Assembly (NCBI GenBank): GCA_027486585.1
Contig: JAIXOU010000055.1
Location: 1 to 64,000, forward strand
DNA length: 64,000 bases
Direction of reading: 5' to 3'
Source of the DNA: Verrucomicrobiaceae bacterium
GTDB taxonomy: Bacteria > Verrucomicrobiota > Verrucomicrobiia > Verrucomicrobiales > Verrucomicrobiaceae
In this document: positions 47,780-58,387 of the stretch, piece by piece
Position numbering within the stretch: position 1 is the stretch's first letter
Layout of the letters: every line of letters starts with the position of its first letter
Position numbers and translations under genes: made by a program
Notes under the pieces: model-generated
Databases searched by the model: none
What the model saw: the letters and a program-made list of their open reading frames with translations, nothing else
What the model was told of the DNA's origin: nothing

Positions 47780-49585
47780 ATGAAACGACTTTCCTCAATC
47801 CTCCTCTGCGCTCTCTGTAGTTTCACTCAGGCAGCTGAGAAGCCCAACATCATCCTCATCTATACCGACGACCACGGTCATGCTGATCTTGGCATCTATG
47901 GCGTCATGAAGGACATCAAGACGCCGAATCTCGATGCGCTAGGTCGCAGTGGCGTGGTGGCGACAAATGGTTATAGCACAGCACCGCAGTGTGTGCCTTC
48001 GCGTGGCGGCTTGATGACGGGAAAGTTCCAGGGGCGATTTGATCTCGATAACAATGGCTCCAAGCTCGACGGCTTCGACAAGGAGATCACCATTGCCACG
48101 AGATTGCAGAATGCGGGCTATGCGACAGCGCAATTTGGCAAGTGGCACCTTGGACCCACCGAGGCCATTACAAAGCATGGCTTCAAGCATGTGTTTTCTC
48201 AAAATGCACAGCGACCTTTTTCCGCCAACATCACGCTCGACGGCAAAGACCGTCCCATGAGTGATTTGCCACCGACTCAATATCATTTAGATGGCTGCTC
48301 AAAGGCCGCCGCAGCCATCATTGAGCGCTACAAAGACCAGCCGTTCTTCCTTTACGTTGCCTATCGCGGGCCGCATACGCCCTTGGATGCACCCCAGCGT
48401 TACATGGACCGTTTCCCCGGCGAGATGCCAGAGCGCCGTCGTGCTGCTCTTGCGATGCTCTCAGCCATTGACGACGGCGTCGGCCTCATCACGAGCACGC
48501 TGAAGAAACACAACCTGACTGAGAAAACGCTCATCTTCTTCATCGGTGATAACGGTGCCCCACTGAAGATTCATAAAGTCGATTCGCCACTCAACGGCGA
48601 TGCCGGTGGCTGGGACGGCAGCCTCAACACCCCACTCAACGGCGAAAAAGGCATGCTTGCCGAAGGCGGCATGTCCACGCCTTATCTCATCGCTTGGCCC
48701 GGCACCATCCCCGGTGGCCAAACCTATGATCATCCTATCACGGCTCTCGATTTCGCAGCGACAGCGGTAAAAGTGGCTGGAGCTTTAGCTCCAGAGGCCG
48801 AGGCTAAGTCCGCAGCCACTTTGGATGGCGTAAACCTCCTGACCCACCTCACTGGCGAAAACAAAACTGCGCCGCACGACGCCCTTTACTGGCGCTGGAT
48901 GGCCCAAAGCGCCATTCGTGAAGGAAAATGGAAACTCCTCCGAGGTGGCGAACGAGAATACCTCTACGACCTTGCGGCAGATCGTGAAGAGAAACACAAC
49001 CTCGCCACGCAGCACCCAGAGATCGCCACGCGACTCCGGAGCAAGCTCAAAACCTGGGCCGACACGCTGAATCCGCCCGGCATGGCCCTCGGCCCGATGG
49101 CATCCACCTGGAATGATTACTTCGATCACTACCTCGAAGGTAAAACCATTGCGAAGACACCTGAAAAAGCCTCAAAAGACAAGGCTGAAGCAGGTATCCA
49201 AGGCTGGCTGGCACGCAACGGAACGCTCAGCGAAAAGGATGGCACATTCATCCTATCCACCGATAAAAAAGCCCAAGCTCCCTTCATCACCCGCAGCCAA
49301 CTCAAGCTGAAAGGCCCACTCACCGCCTCACTCAGCATCAAGTCAGACACTGACGGTGCAGGCGGCATCGCTTGGCGCATGGATGGTGATAAAGACTTTC
49401 TGCCTGCCAACCGTGTCGCCTTCAAAGTCAGCGCTGACAACGATTGGCAAACCCACGAAGTCCCGCTACCCGCCAATGGCAACCTCATCCACCTGCGTAT
49501 CCACTTCCCTGTCGGCAGCACTCAGATTCAAAAGCTCGAACTCAAAGACGCCATAGGTAAAGTGGTGTTATTAGTGAAGCCCTAA
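47780..49585 (+). CDS. Secreted sulfatase (formylglycine type)
   Basis: A 601-residue exported arylsulfatase-family hydrolase with signal peptide (SSILLCALCSFTQAAE). It has metal ligands Asp30-Asp31 ('YTDDHGHADLG'), the formylglycine signature 'CVPSRGGLMTG' with Cys71, 'GKWHLGPTEAITKHGF' and 'FIGDNGAPLKIH'. A C-terminal beta domain of about 120 residues follows the catalytic domain and may bind substrate. The C-x-P-S-R site needs maturation by FGE or anSME, neither seen in the window. The stop lies 3 nt from the stop of the converging metY gene. A role in sulfated polysaccharide use is inference. Confidence 0.92.
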   Translation: MKRLSSILLCALCSFTQAAEKPNIILIYTDDHGHADLGIYGVMKDIKTPNLDALGRSGVVATNGYSTAPQCVPSRGGLMTGKFQGRFDLDNNGSKLDGFDKEITIATRLQNAGYATAQFGKWHLGPTEAITKHGFKHVFSQNAQRPFSANITLDGKDRPMSDLPPTQYHLDGCSKAAAAIIERYKDQPFFLYVAYRGPHTPLDAPQRYMDRFPGEMPERRRAALAMLSAIDDGVGLITSTLKKHNLTEKTLIFFIGDNGAPLKIHKVDSPLNGDAGGWDGSLNTPLNGEKGMLAEGGMSTPYLIAWPGTIPGGQTYDHPITALDFAATAVKVAGALAPEAEAKSAATLDGVNLLTHLTGENKTAPHDALYWRWMAQSAIREGKWKLLRGGEREYLYDLAADREEKHNLATQHPEIATRLRSKLKTWADTLNPPGMALGPMASTWNDYFDHYLEGKTIAKTPEKASKDKAEAGIQGWLARNGTLSEKDGTFILSTDKKAQAPFITRSQLKLKGPLTASLSIKSDTDGAGGIAWRMDGDKDFLPANRVAFKVSADNDWQTHEVPLPANGNLIHLRIHFPVGSTQIQKLELKDAIGKVVLLVKP

Positions 49586-49588
49586 AGT

Positions 49589-50911
<1,323 letters not shown>

Positions 50912-50935
50912 TTACGCAGCTCGAAGTGATGACGA

Positions 50936-51667
50936 TCACTTCGATGCTGCCGCCGTAACATAGGGCTGCAAAGCGGCTGCAAGGAGCTTGTAGCCTTCTG
51001 CATTGAAGTGCAGCATGTCCTCGACAAACAACTCGGGACGGACTTTGCCATCTTTGTCGAGGCTCATGGTGCGAGTATCGATGTAAGTAATGTTGGTCTG
51101 CTCTTTGGCCCAGGCGGAGACCAAATCGTTGAGCTTGTTGCCATCATCAATCTGTTTGAGGCGTTTGATCGTCGGGCTGAGACCGATGTAGTAGATCGGG
51201 ATATTTGGCAGACCTCCGCGGACCTTTGCCACGAAGGTTTTGAAGTCATTGAATACATCTTCTACAGGCCAGCCTGCATTGATGTCATTGCCGCCCGCAC
51301 GGATGAAGATGGCCCTCGGGGCATAAGGGAAGATCATGCGTTCGGCGTAGAAGGTGGAGTCTTTGATTTGGTTCCCACCAAAGCCACGGTTCAGCACTGG
51401 CACACCTGGGAAATCCTCCGCGAGAGTCTTCCAGCGCACGATGGTGGATGAACCGACAAAGAGGATGCTTCCTTTGACAGGTGCAGTCTTCTTGTCGGCC
51501 TCTTCAAAGGCCGCAACGGCCTTTTCCCACTTGTGGTAATCATGAGTGGTAGGTTTCGGCTTTGGCCAGACTTCAGGCGCAACGGGGTTTTTCGCCTCAG
51601 CTTCGGTGAAAAAGAAAGAGGTGAGAGAAAGAAGGGCGAAAAGACGAAAGACGAAGCGCTGATTCAT
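50936..51667 (-). CDS. Exported SGNH/GDSL-family hydrolase
   Basis: The 243-residue protein has a signal peptide (VFRLFALLSLTSFFFTEAEA) and the SGNH blocks: block I 'ILFVGSSTIVRW' with the catalytic Ser, block II 'NRGFGGNQI', block III 'IRAGGNDINAG', block V 'DMLHFNAEGYKLL' with Asp and His. It probably cleaves an ester, as in carbohydrate acetyl esterases. The start at 51667 was chosen for the signal peptide; a longer ORF from 51757 would overlap the adjacent sulfatase gene. It lies 73 nt after that sulfatase on the same strand. Confidence 0.88.
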   Translation of the reverse strand: MNQRFVFRLFALLSLTSFFFTEAEAKNPVAPEVWPKPKPTTHDYHKWEKAVAAFEEADKKTAPVKGSILFVGSSTIVRWKTLAEDFPGVPVLNRGFGGNQIKDSTFYAERMIFPYAPRAIFIRAGGNDINAGWPVEDVFNDFKTFVAKVRGGLPNIPIYYIGLSPTIKRLKQIDDGNKLNDLVSAWAKEQTNITYIDTRTMSLDKDGKVRPELFVEDMLHFNAEGYKLLAAALQPYVTAAASK

Positions 51668-51740
51668 AGAGACAGGTTTAACGTCATGGCGCACTGCATA
51701 TTGCAGTGAACTGATCCCAAGTTGCTTAACGACCTTGGCG

Positions 51741-53231
51741 CTAGCGGATCTTGGCATCTGGCAGACCTGACTTTATGCCCTCATCCAGCGGCATGACGTC
51801 TGTTTTGTCGTCCAAACCTGTGGCAAGCATCAGCTTGGCCAGCTCGGCCTGGAGGGCGGTGACTTGGCCTGCGAGCTCGGCCTGGGAGATGAGGTTTTTG
51901 GTCTCTAGCGGATCGGCTTTCAGATCGTAGAGCTCTGCCAGATGACGATCTGCACCGCCGTCGCCATGAGGGTAATGGATGTACTTCCAACGCTCCGTGC
52001 GGATAGCGCGGACGTTCGGGGTGTAGGGGAACTGCTTCTCGTAGTTGTAATGATAAAACCATGCTTTGCGCCATTCGGCATCACCTTGTTGGATGAGTTT
52101 GACCCAGGATTTGCCATGCACCTTTGGCAGCGCTGGGGCAGTGCAAAGTTCCAGTAAACTAGGAGCCATATCCACGGTGAGAGTTTGATCTTCGATGACT
52201 CTCGGCTGCGCTGTCAGAGCAGGATAACGAACAATGAGTGGGATGCGCAGGCTGGACTCGTGACCAGTGCGTTTATCCACCATGCCGTGTTCTCCTTCTA
52301 ATAACCCGTTGTCTCCCATGAAGACGATGATGGTATTGTCCAGTTGCTTGGTTTCCTCCAGATAGCAACGGAGGCGCGCCAGACTGTCATCGACACTGAG
52401 CACCGTGCCCCAATAACCATGCACCATGTTTTCAAAGTCCTTGACCGCCTCGGGACTACGATCCGGGAATTTCTTCCGCCATTCAAAGAGAGGACCGTAA
52501 ATGCCATGCCAGGTTTCTTGGCGATCTCTGATCCAGGTGGGTTTATCGTCGATCTGAAAAGCGCTGGCTGGATACGGCACACGCACATCGTCAAAGCTAT
52601 GCTCATATTTAGGCTCGGGCGTGTAAAAGCTGTGCGGAGCTTTGTGCCCCAGGAACATGCACCAGGGCTTCTCTGCTTTCTGCTGCTTTAGCCAGTCCAA
52701 CGTCATATCAGTGACAACCGTAGTGTAGTAGCCTTTCACAACCTCGCGCTTTTTGCCATTCAGGTGCCACTCAGTATCGAAGTATTTCCCCTGCCCTTTA
52801 TGGGTTACGAACCAATCAAAGCCAGGCCGTGGATCGTCGTTTTCCTCACCCATGTGATACTTGCCGATGTAGGCCGTGGCATAGCCCACGTCATGCAAAG
52901 TCTGCGGCCAGCTACCCATTTGAGCAGGATATTCCGTGAAGTTATTCGTCACCCCATGCGCATGCGCATAGAGCCCACTGAGGATGGAGGCTCGACTCGG
53001 CGAGCACAGGGACGTGGTGCAAAAAGTATTCTTGAACAACACACCCTCTGCGGCCAAACGATCGATATTAGGCGTTTTGACATGCTTTGAACCAAAGCAA
53101 CCCAGGGCATCTGGACGTAAATCATCGCAGAGGATAAACAACACATTGGGCTGAGAAGCCGCGTGCACCGGACAATAACCAAGCGCCGAGAAGGCTAAGG
53201 CGATGGCGAGGAAAAGAGGATTCATCTGCAT
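51741..53231 (-). CDS. Secreted sulfatase, iduronate-2-sulfatase-like
   Basis: A 496-residue exported sulfatase with signal peptide (FLAIALAFSALGYCPVHA). Signatures: 'LCDDLRPDALGCFG' (metal Asp residues), formylglycine site 'CSPSRASILSG' with Cys76, 'YIGKYHMG' and 'GDNGLLEGEHGMVDK'. The 'DDLRPDALGCFGS..VKTPNIDRLA' start is typical of iduronate-2-sulfatase-like enzymes. Alternative ATG at 53225 is equally possible. It is co-oriented with the SGNH hydrolase and the unrecognised gene upstream, giving a probable three-gene unit. Confidence 0.9.
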   Translation of the reverse strand: MQMNPLFLAIALAFSALGYCPVHAASQPNVLFILCDDLRPDALGCFGSKHVKTPNIDRLAAEGVLFKNTFCTTSLCSPSRASILSGLYAHAHGVTNNFTEYPAQMGSWPQTLHDVGYATAYIGKYHMGEENDDPRPGFDWFVTHKGQGKYFDTEWHLNGKKREVVKGYYTTVVTDMTLDWLKQQKAEKPWCMFLGHKAPHSFYTPEPKYEHSFDDVRVPYPASAFQIDDKPTWIRDRQETWHGIYGPLFEWRKKFPDRSPEAVKDFENMVHGYWGTVLSVDDSLARLRCYLEETKQLDNTIIVFMGDNGLLEGEHGMVDKRTGHESSLRIPLIVRYPALTAQPRVIEDQTLTVDMAPSLLELCTAPALPKVHGKSWVKLIQQGDAEWRKAWFYHYNYEKQFPYTPNVRAIRTERWKYIHYPHGDGGADRHLAELYDLKADPLETKNLISQAELAGQVTALQAELAKLMLATGLDDKTDVMPLDEGIKSGLPDAKIR

Positions 53232-53263
53232 AGCTATAATAAAGAGTGTCTTCAAAGGTTGCC

Positions 53264-54307
53264 CTACTGCTTCATGCCGGACTTGGCCATTAGCCAATCT
53301 CCGCCATGGCCTTGTTCGGCATCGGCGGCAAAGGCTTCGATCTCGGCCGTTTTGATATCGGGATGTTTAGCGACTAACTGGCGATAGATAACGGTGAATT
53401 GTTTGGCCCCCGCATTCATGCAAGTGGCGGCGTCTCCCTCATTAAAGGCGGCCTTGGCAGAGCCGAGCATGAAGGCGGCGAGCAAATGCTCCTCTGTGCC
53501 TGGAGCTAATTTTTTGCAATGTTCCAGCCAGTCACTGACCGGATACTCTGGAATACTGATCGGATAAAACGGCGTGTTTTTCAAATAGGCCAACACCGCG
53601 GCACGGGCCTGAAGGCTGTCATCTGAAAAAGGGGCTGCCATGTAGAGATCGATCATCCGCGAGATATCGGCGCGTAGTGCTGGATCTTTAATGACCTGAA
53701 TTACCATGCTACCAAAGTTTTTCAGCCCCTGTAAGCCACTTGTTCCCGTACTGGCTGGGCGCATCTGGCGAATCGTCAGAATGTGATTATCTATTAATGT
53801 CACAGCCACCCATTGTTTGATCAAGGCCTCAGCGATGCCTTCACTGCTTTTGCCAATACGGGTGGCATCAATCGTGCGAATGGCCAAAGGCAGATCTTCT
53901 TTCACCCAGAGATCAATACCGCTGACAGCGACCTCGCTAATATCCAGATTTTTATAGCGGCCCTGCTGTTCCATGCCCCGCATATCTGCCACCACGCCAT
54001 CAAGTTCTTGCAGAATCAGACGCTGTTTTTCCTCCATAACGGTGACTGGCGTCTTCACAGGGAAAAAGAAAATGTCCGCACGGGCCTGTTCCTCTAGATT
54101 TTCATATCGGATAAAACAGCCTCCCGCCTTGTAAGAGAACTCACCCGCCAGTCTGTAACCGCCCAGCATCTGAGGAAAGGAAAGTCCTGTTCCTGCGTGC
54201 TTCCACGGGCGGGCGTCTTTAGACGGTGCCTTCCACTCACCCGCCGGTTCAGCGGCAAAGGCGAAGAGGGAAAAGGCGAACAAAAAAACTGGAAAAGCGC
54301 ATTTCAT
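53264..54307 (-). CDS. Exported hypothetical protein
   Basis: I do not recognise this family. The 347-residue product has a signal peptide (MKCAFPVFLFAFSLFAFA|AE) and then a mixed alpha/beta soluble domain, with a segment 'GTGLSFPQMLGGYRLAGEFS' at the mature N-terminus and a C-terminal part rich in helices. No membrane helix, repeat or catalytic motif stands out. It is the first gene of the minus-strand unit with the sulfatase, 32 nt before that gene's start, and diverges from sucA with 140 nt between starts. A link to sulfatase substrates is possible but unsupported. Confidence 0.75.
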   Translation of the reverse strand: MKCAFPVFLFAFSLFAFAAEPAGEWKAPSKDARPWKHAGTGLSFPQMLGGYRLAGEFSYKAGGCFIRYENLEEQARADIFFFPVKTPVTVMEEKQRLILQELDGVVADMRGMEQQGRYKNLDISEVAVSGIDLWVKEDLPLAIRTIDATRIGKSSEGIAEALIKQWVAVTLIDNHILTIRQMRPASTGTSGLQGLKNFGSMVIQVIKDPALRADISRMIDLYMAAPFSDDSLQARAAVLAYLKNTPFYPISIPEYPVSDWLEHCKKLAPGTEEHLLAAFMLGSAKAAFNEGDAATCMNAGAKQFTVIYRQLVAKHPDIKTAEIEAFAADAEQGHGGDWLMAKSGMKQ

Positions 54308-54447
54308 GGGGTATTTCAGACAATCATTGGCGCTTTCTGCTCAGTCGAGCAAGTCCTGGTGCAGCGCGCGTAATCCAAGAATTCGTGGCTTTCAAGGGTT
54401 GCATCCTCAAAGAAAGGCGCTTCTTTCGTGTTCCCCCATACCAACAC

Positions 54448-57216
54448 ATGAGTGCCACGCTGCCGTTTCGCGCGAACCAAGACCTTCTCGACTCCAAGTA
54501 CACCGACTGGAAAAAAGAGCCATCCTCCGTAGAGCCTACATGGGCTTCCTTCTTTGAGGGCTTCGAACTCGGCATGGCAGAGCTAGCCAAACGTGGCAGC
54601 AAGACAACTGTCGCCACTGGTTCCGCCGGCACACTTTCTGAGGCCACACTGAACTTTCGCATGAGAGTGACGAATGCGTTGCTGGCTTTCCGATCCCTCG
54701 GTCACAGCGCTGCGCATCTGAATCCGCTCAGCCCAACGGCCCCAGAAGTGGCGCTTCTTTCCCTGGAAGGTCTCGGCTTTACCGAAGCTGATCTCGATAG
54801 CGAGGTGCAGACCCAAATGTTCCGCAATGGACAGACCATGAAGTTGCGCGAGATGCTCACTGAGCTACGAGCCGTTTATTGTGACAAGACTGGCTTCGAG
54901 TTCATGCACATCCAGACACCTGAAGTACGCAACTGGGTGCTGGACCGTATTGAGAATCGCCTTTCCCAACCCAAGCCCTCGGCTGAAAATCAGATCGATG
55001 CCCTCCGCTGGCTGCTAGAGGCTGAGACCTTCGAGCGCTTTCTGCACCGCCGCTTCGTCGGCCAAAAACGCTTCTCCGTCGAAGGTGGCGAGTCGATGCT
55101 AGTCGCGCTAGAAACCATTCTTGAAAGCCTTGCTGCTCAAGGTGGCAAAGAAATCGTCATGGGCATGGCCCACCGCGGCCGCCTCAGCGTACTGGCCAAT
55201 TTCCTGCGCAAGCCCCTGGAAACACTCTTTTATGAGTTCAGCGAAAACTATGTGCCCAACATGGTCGCTGGTGACGGTGACGTGAAGTATCACCTCGGTT
55301 TTGAAACCATCCGCGAGACCCGCAGCGGCAATCCTGTCGCCGTCATGCTGGCTCCAAATCCGAGCCATCTGGAAGCCGTTGATCCCGTGGTCGAAGGCAT
55401 GACACGTGCTCGTCAGCGCTTCCTCGGGGATAGCGTCGAGCGCAAAAAAGTCATCCCGATACTGCTGCACGGTGATGCCGCCTTTGCCGGTCAAGGCATG
55501 GTGGCCGAAGTGCTGAACCTTTCCCAACTTCCAGGCTACCGCACAGGCGGCACCATCCACATCGTAGTCAATAACCAGATCGGGTTCACCACCTCCCCTG
55601 CTGACGCTCGCTCCACAAATTACTGCACGGACGTTGCGAAGATGATCGACGCGCCTGTCATCCATGTGAATGGCGACTGCCCGCTTGAGGTCGCAGCAGC
55701 AGCAAGCTTGGCCCTAGACTTCCGCCAGAAATTTGCCCGTGACGTCGTCTTGGACATCGTTTGTTACCGTCGCTATGGTCACAATGAGACTGACGAGCCA
55801 GCCTTCACGCAACCAAACATGGCGCGCACCATCGCGGCGCGCGCCTCGACGGCGACACTCTACCGCATCGACCTGGCCAAAACTGGCATCCTTGATGAAG
55901 CTGGCGCGAATGCCCTTCAAAAAGAACTCGAAGACGAGCTGGAAGACGGAGTCAAAGCCCTTGCCGAACGCTCTGAGAAATCAGGAGGCAATCCTTTTGA
56001 AGGCTCCACCGCTGAACCTCAAGCTGCCTACGATTACGTGCCCGTGCCGACCGGCGTCGAGCTGGCTAAACTTCAAAGTATTGGCCGCAAACTGCTGGAA
56101 TCCCCTGAAGGCTTCCACTTGCACCCGACCATCGCCAAGCGTTTCCTCGCAGCCCGCGCGAAAGCCATCGAAGCCGGAGAAGGCATCGACTGGGCCTACG
56201 CTGAGTCATTGGCCTTTGGCACTCTGCTCACGGAACAGCACGGTGTGCGACTTTCCGGTCAGGATGTCCGCCGAGGCACCTTCAGCCAGCGGCACTCCGT
56301 CTTTTACGACACCGAAACCCGCGAGCGCCACATCCCGCTGAATAACCTCGCTGCTGAGCAAGGAAACTTCTGCGTCTACAACAGCCTGCTCTCTGAAGTG
56401 GCCGTTCTTGGCTTTGACTATGGCTACTCGCTGCTCGCCAGTAACATGCTCATCTGCTGGGAAGCCCAATTTGGTGACTTCGTCAACGGTGCCCAGGTCA
56501 TTTTGGACCAATTCATCGCCTCTGCCGAAAGCAAATGGCAACGTCCTAGCCACGTCACCTTGCTTTTGCCGCACGGCTTCGAAGGTCAAGGTCCAGAGCA
56601 CTCCAGCGCCCGCCTCGAACGCTTCCTGCAAAACAGTGCCGGTGGTAACTGGCAGGTCTGTAACTTCACCACGCCTGCCCAGTATTACCACGCTCTCCGC
56701 CGTCAGGTGAAGCGCAGCACGCGAAAGCCGCTCATCGTCATGACGCCGAAAAGCCTGCTGCGTCATCCGAAGTGCGTCTCCAAGCTCAGCGACATGGCTG
56801 AAGGCACCACTTTCAAAGAAGTGCTGGATGACGAAAACCTACTCGCCGCGCCCGAGCGCATCACGCGCCTCATCCTTTGTAGCGGCAAAGTGTATTACGA
56901 CCTCCTCGAATTCCGCGAAGAGCACCAGATCAAAAACGCCGCCATTATCCGTATCGAGCAGCTCTACCCGCTGAACTACGAGATGCTCAAAGAGATCGTG
57001 GCCAAATACCCGCGTGCCCAGAAGAAATGGATCTGGTGTCAGGAAGAACCCCGTAACATGGGAGCCTTCTACTACATCCGCCCACGTCTGGAAGAACTTT
57101 CCAACCACAAGCTCCGCTACTCAGGCCGTGAGCGCAGCTCCAGCCCAGCGGCAGGCTCCAAAGCCATCCACGTCCTCGAACAAGACAAGCTGGTCGAAGA
57201 TGCCTTTAGCGTCTAG
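54448..57216 (+). CDS. sucA: 2-oxoglutarate dehydrogenase E1 component
   Basis: The 922-residue thiamine diphosphate enzyme decarboxylates 2-oxoglutarate and succinylates the E2 lipoyl group in the TCA cycle. Conserved parts are the N-terminal 'DLLDSKYTDWKKEPSSVEPT', 'MGMAHRGRLSVLANFLRKPL', the ThDP-site 'HGDAAFAGQGMVAEVLNLSQ', 'VNNQIGFTTSPADARST', 'RYGHNETDEPAFTQP' and C-terminal 'LLPHGFEGQGPEHSSARLER'. E. coli SucA has 933 residues. The ATG at 54448 was chosen to match the family N-terminus; the frame extends upstream to 54226 over the divergent gene. sucB follows 53 nt downstream; lpd and sucCD are not in the window. Confidence 0.97.
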   Translation: MSATLPFRANQDLLDSKYTDWKKEPSSVEPTWASFFEGFELGMAELAKRGSKTTVATGSAGTLSEATLNFRMRVTNALLAFRSLGHSAAHLNPLSPTAPEVALLSLEGLGFTEADLDSEVQTQMFRNGQTMKLREMLTELRAVYCDKTGFEFMHIQTPEVRNWVLDRIENRLSQPKPSAENQIDALRWLLEAETFERFLHRRFVGQKRFSVEGGESMLVALETILESLAAQGGKEIVMGMAHRGRLSVLANFLRKPLETLFYEFSENYVPNMVAGDGDVKYHLGFETIRETRSGNPVAVMLAPNPSHLEAVDPVVEGMTRARQRFLGDSVERKKVIPILLHGDAAFAGQGMVAEVLNLSQLPGYRTGGTIHIVVNNQIGFTTSPADARSTNYCTDVAKMIDAPVIHVNGDCPLEVAAAASLALDFRQKFARDVVLDIVCYRRYGHNETDEPAFTQPNMARTIAARASTATLYRIDLAKTGILDEAGANALQKELEDELEDGVKALAERSEKSGGNPFEGSTAEPQAAYDYVPVPTGVELAKLQSIGRKLLESPEGFHLHPTIAKRFLAARAKAIEAGEGIDWAYAESLAFGTLLTEQHGVRLSGQDVRRGTFSQRHSVFYDTETRERHIPLNNLAAEQGNFCVYNSLLSEVAVLGFDYGYSLLASNMLICWEAQFGDFVNGAQVILDQFIASAESKWQRPSHVTLLLPHGFEGQGPEHSSARLERFLQNSAGGNWQVCNFTTPAQYYHALRRQVKRSTRKPLIVMTPKSLLRHPKCVSKLSDMAEGTTFKEVLDDENLLAAPERITRLILCSGKVYYDLLEFREEHQIKNAAIIRIEQLYPLNYEMLKEIVAKYPRAQKKWIWCQEEPRNMGAFYYIRPRLEELSNHKLRYSGRERSSSPAAGSKAIHVLEQDKLVEDAFSV

Positions 57217-57269
57217 TTCGCATCATTCCTCTTAATCCTGTTAAAAGACCCCCTTCCCCCTAAACGATC

Positions 57270-58361
57270 ATGGCTGACATCAAAATCCCTGCACTCGGCG
57301 AATCCGTCGCCGGAGGTCAAATCTCCAAATGGCACTTCAAAGATGGCGACGCCGTCAAAGTCGGTGACGTCCTCCTCACCCTTGAGACTGACAAAGTTGC
57401 AGCCGAAGTGACTGCCGAATTCAGCGGCACGCTCGCCATAGCCCGTAAAGAAGGAGATGACGTCGAAGTGGGCGGAATCGTCGGCACCATCACCGAGGGA
57501 GCTGCTGCGCCCGCCGCTGCTGCTCCAGCACCAGCAGCCTCCCCTGCCCCAGTCGCAGAGGCACCTAAAGCCGCTGCTCCAGTCGAAGCAGCCAAGCCAG
57601 CACCTGCTCCAAAAGCCGCCCCAACTCCTACCGCCGCGCCCGCAGCCGACGCCAAGCCCGAGGGCCGCACCACGCGGAAGAAAATGACCCCGCTGCGCCG
57701 GAAGATCGCCGATCAGCTCGTCAGCGCCCAGCAAAACGCAGCCATCCTCACCACTTTCAATGAGTGTGACATGACCAACGTCATGGCTCTGCGCTCGAAG
57801 CTTCAGGACAGCTTTGTCAAAACTCACGGTGTGAAGCTTGGCTTCATGTCTTTCTTCGTGAAAGCCGTCGTTGAGGCACTCAAGGCCGTTCCCCAGATCA
57901 ATGTTCGTGTCGAAGGTGACGAAATCGTCCAGCAACACTTCTACGACATCGGCGTCGCCGTCGGCACCGAAAAAGGCCTTATCGTCCCTGTCCTGCGCGA
58001 CACAGACCAAAAGACCTTTGCCGAGATCGAAAAAGACATCCTCGCTTACGCAGCCAAAGCCAAAGAAGGCAAGATCTCTCTGCCCGATCTCACTGGCGGC
58101 GTCTTCACCATCTCCAATGGTGGCGTTTACGGCAGCCTGCTAAGCACACCGATCATCAATCCACCGCAAAGCGCCATCCTCGGCATGCACACCATTCAGC
58201 AGCGCCCTGTCGCCGTGGATGGAAAGGTCGAGATCCGCCCCATGATGTATCTGGCGCTTAGCTACGACCATCGTGTCGTCGATGGCAAAGAAGCCGTCAC
58301 CTTCCTCATCCGCATCAAAGACTGCCTAGAGAACCCAGCGCGTATGTTAGTCGGCGCTTAA
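57270..58361 (+). CDS. sucB: Dihydrolipoyllysine succinyltransferase (E2 of 2-oxoglutarate dehydrogenase)
   Basis: The 363-residue enzyme transfers succinyl from its lipoyl arm to CoA. An N-terminal lipoyl domain (1-77) has Lys42 in '[10 protein letters not shown]'. An Ala/Pro-rich linker runs from 78 to about 130. The catalytic domain starts at about 133 ('[16 protein letters not shown]') and ends with His334 and Asp338 in '[17 protein letters not shown]'. The peripheral-subunit-binding domain that normally sits between linker and catalytic domain is not visible, which fits the short length (E. coli SucB 405). It is in an operon with sucA. Confidence 0.95.
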   Translation: MADIKIPALGESVAGGQISKWHFKDGDAVKVGDVLLTLETDKVAAEVTAEFSGTLAIARKEGDDVEVGGIVGTITEGAAAPAAAAPAPAASPAPVAEAPKAAAPVEAAKPAPAPKAAPTPTAAPAADAKPEGRTTRKKMTPLRRKIADQLVSAQQNAAILTTFNECDMTNVMALRSKLQDSFVKTHGVKLGFMSFFVKAVVEALKAVPQINVRVEGDEIVQQHFYDIGVAVGTEKGLIVPVLRDTDQKTFAEIEKDILAYAAKAKEGKISLPDLTGGVFTISNGGVYGSLLSTPIINPPQSAILGMHTIQQRPVAVDGKVEIRPMMYLALSYDHRVVDGKEAVTFLIRIKDCLENPARMLVGA

Positions 58362-58387
58362 AACCGTCTGAAGTAAAGTATTTTGGT

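Noticed and set aside
54226-54447. N-terminal extension of the sucA frame to 54226.
   Set aside because: It overlaps the divergent exported-protein gene, is rich in Arg/Lys and does not match the E1 family; the ATG at 54448 gives the usual start.
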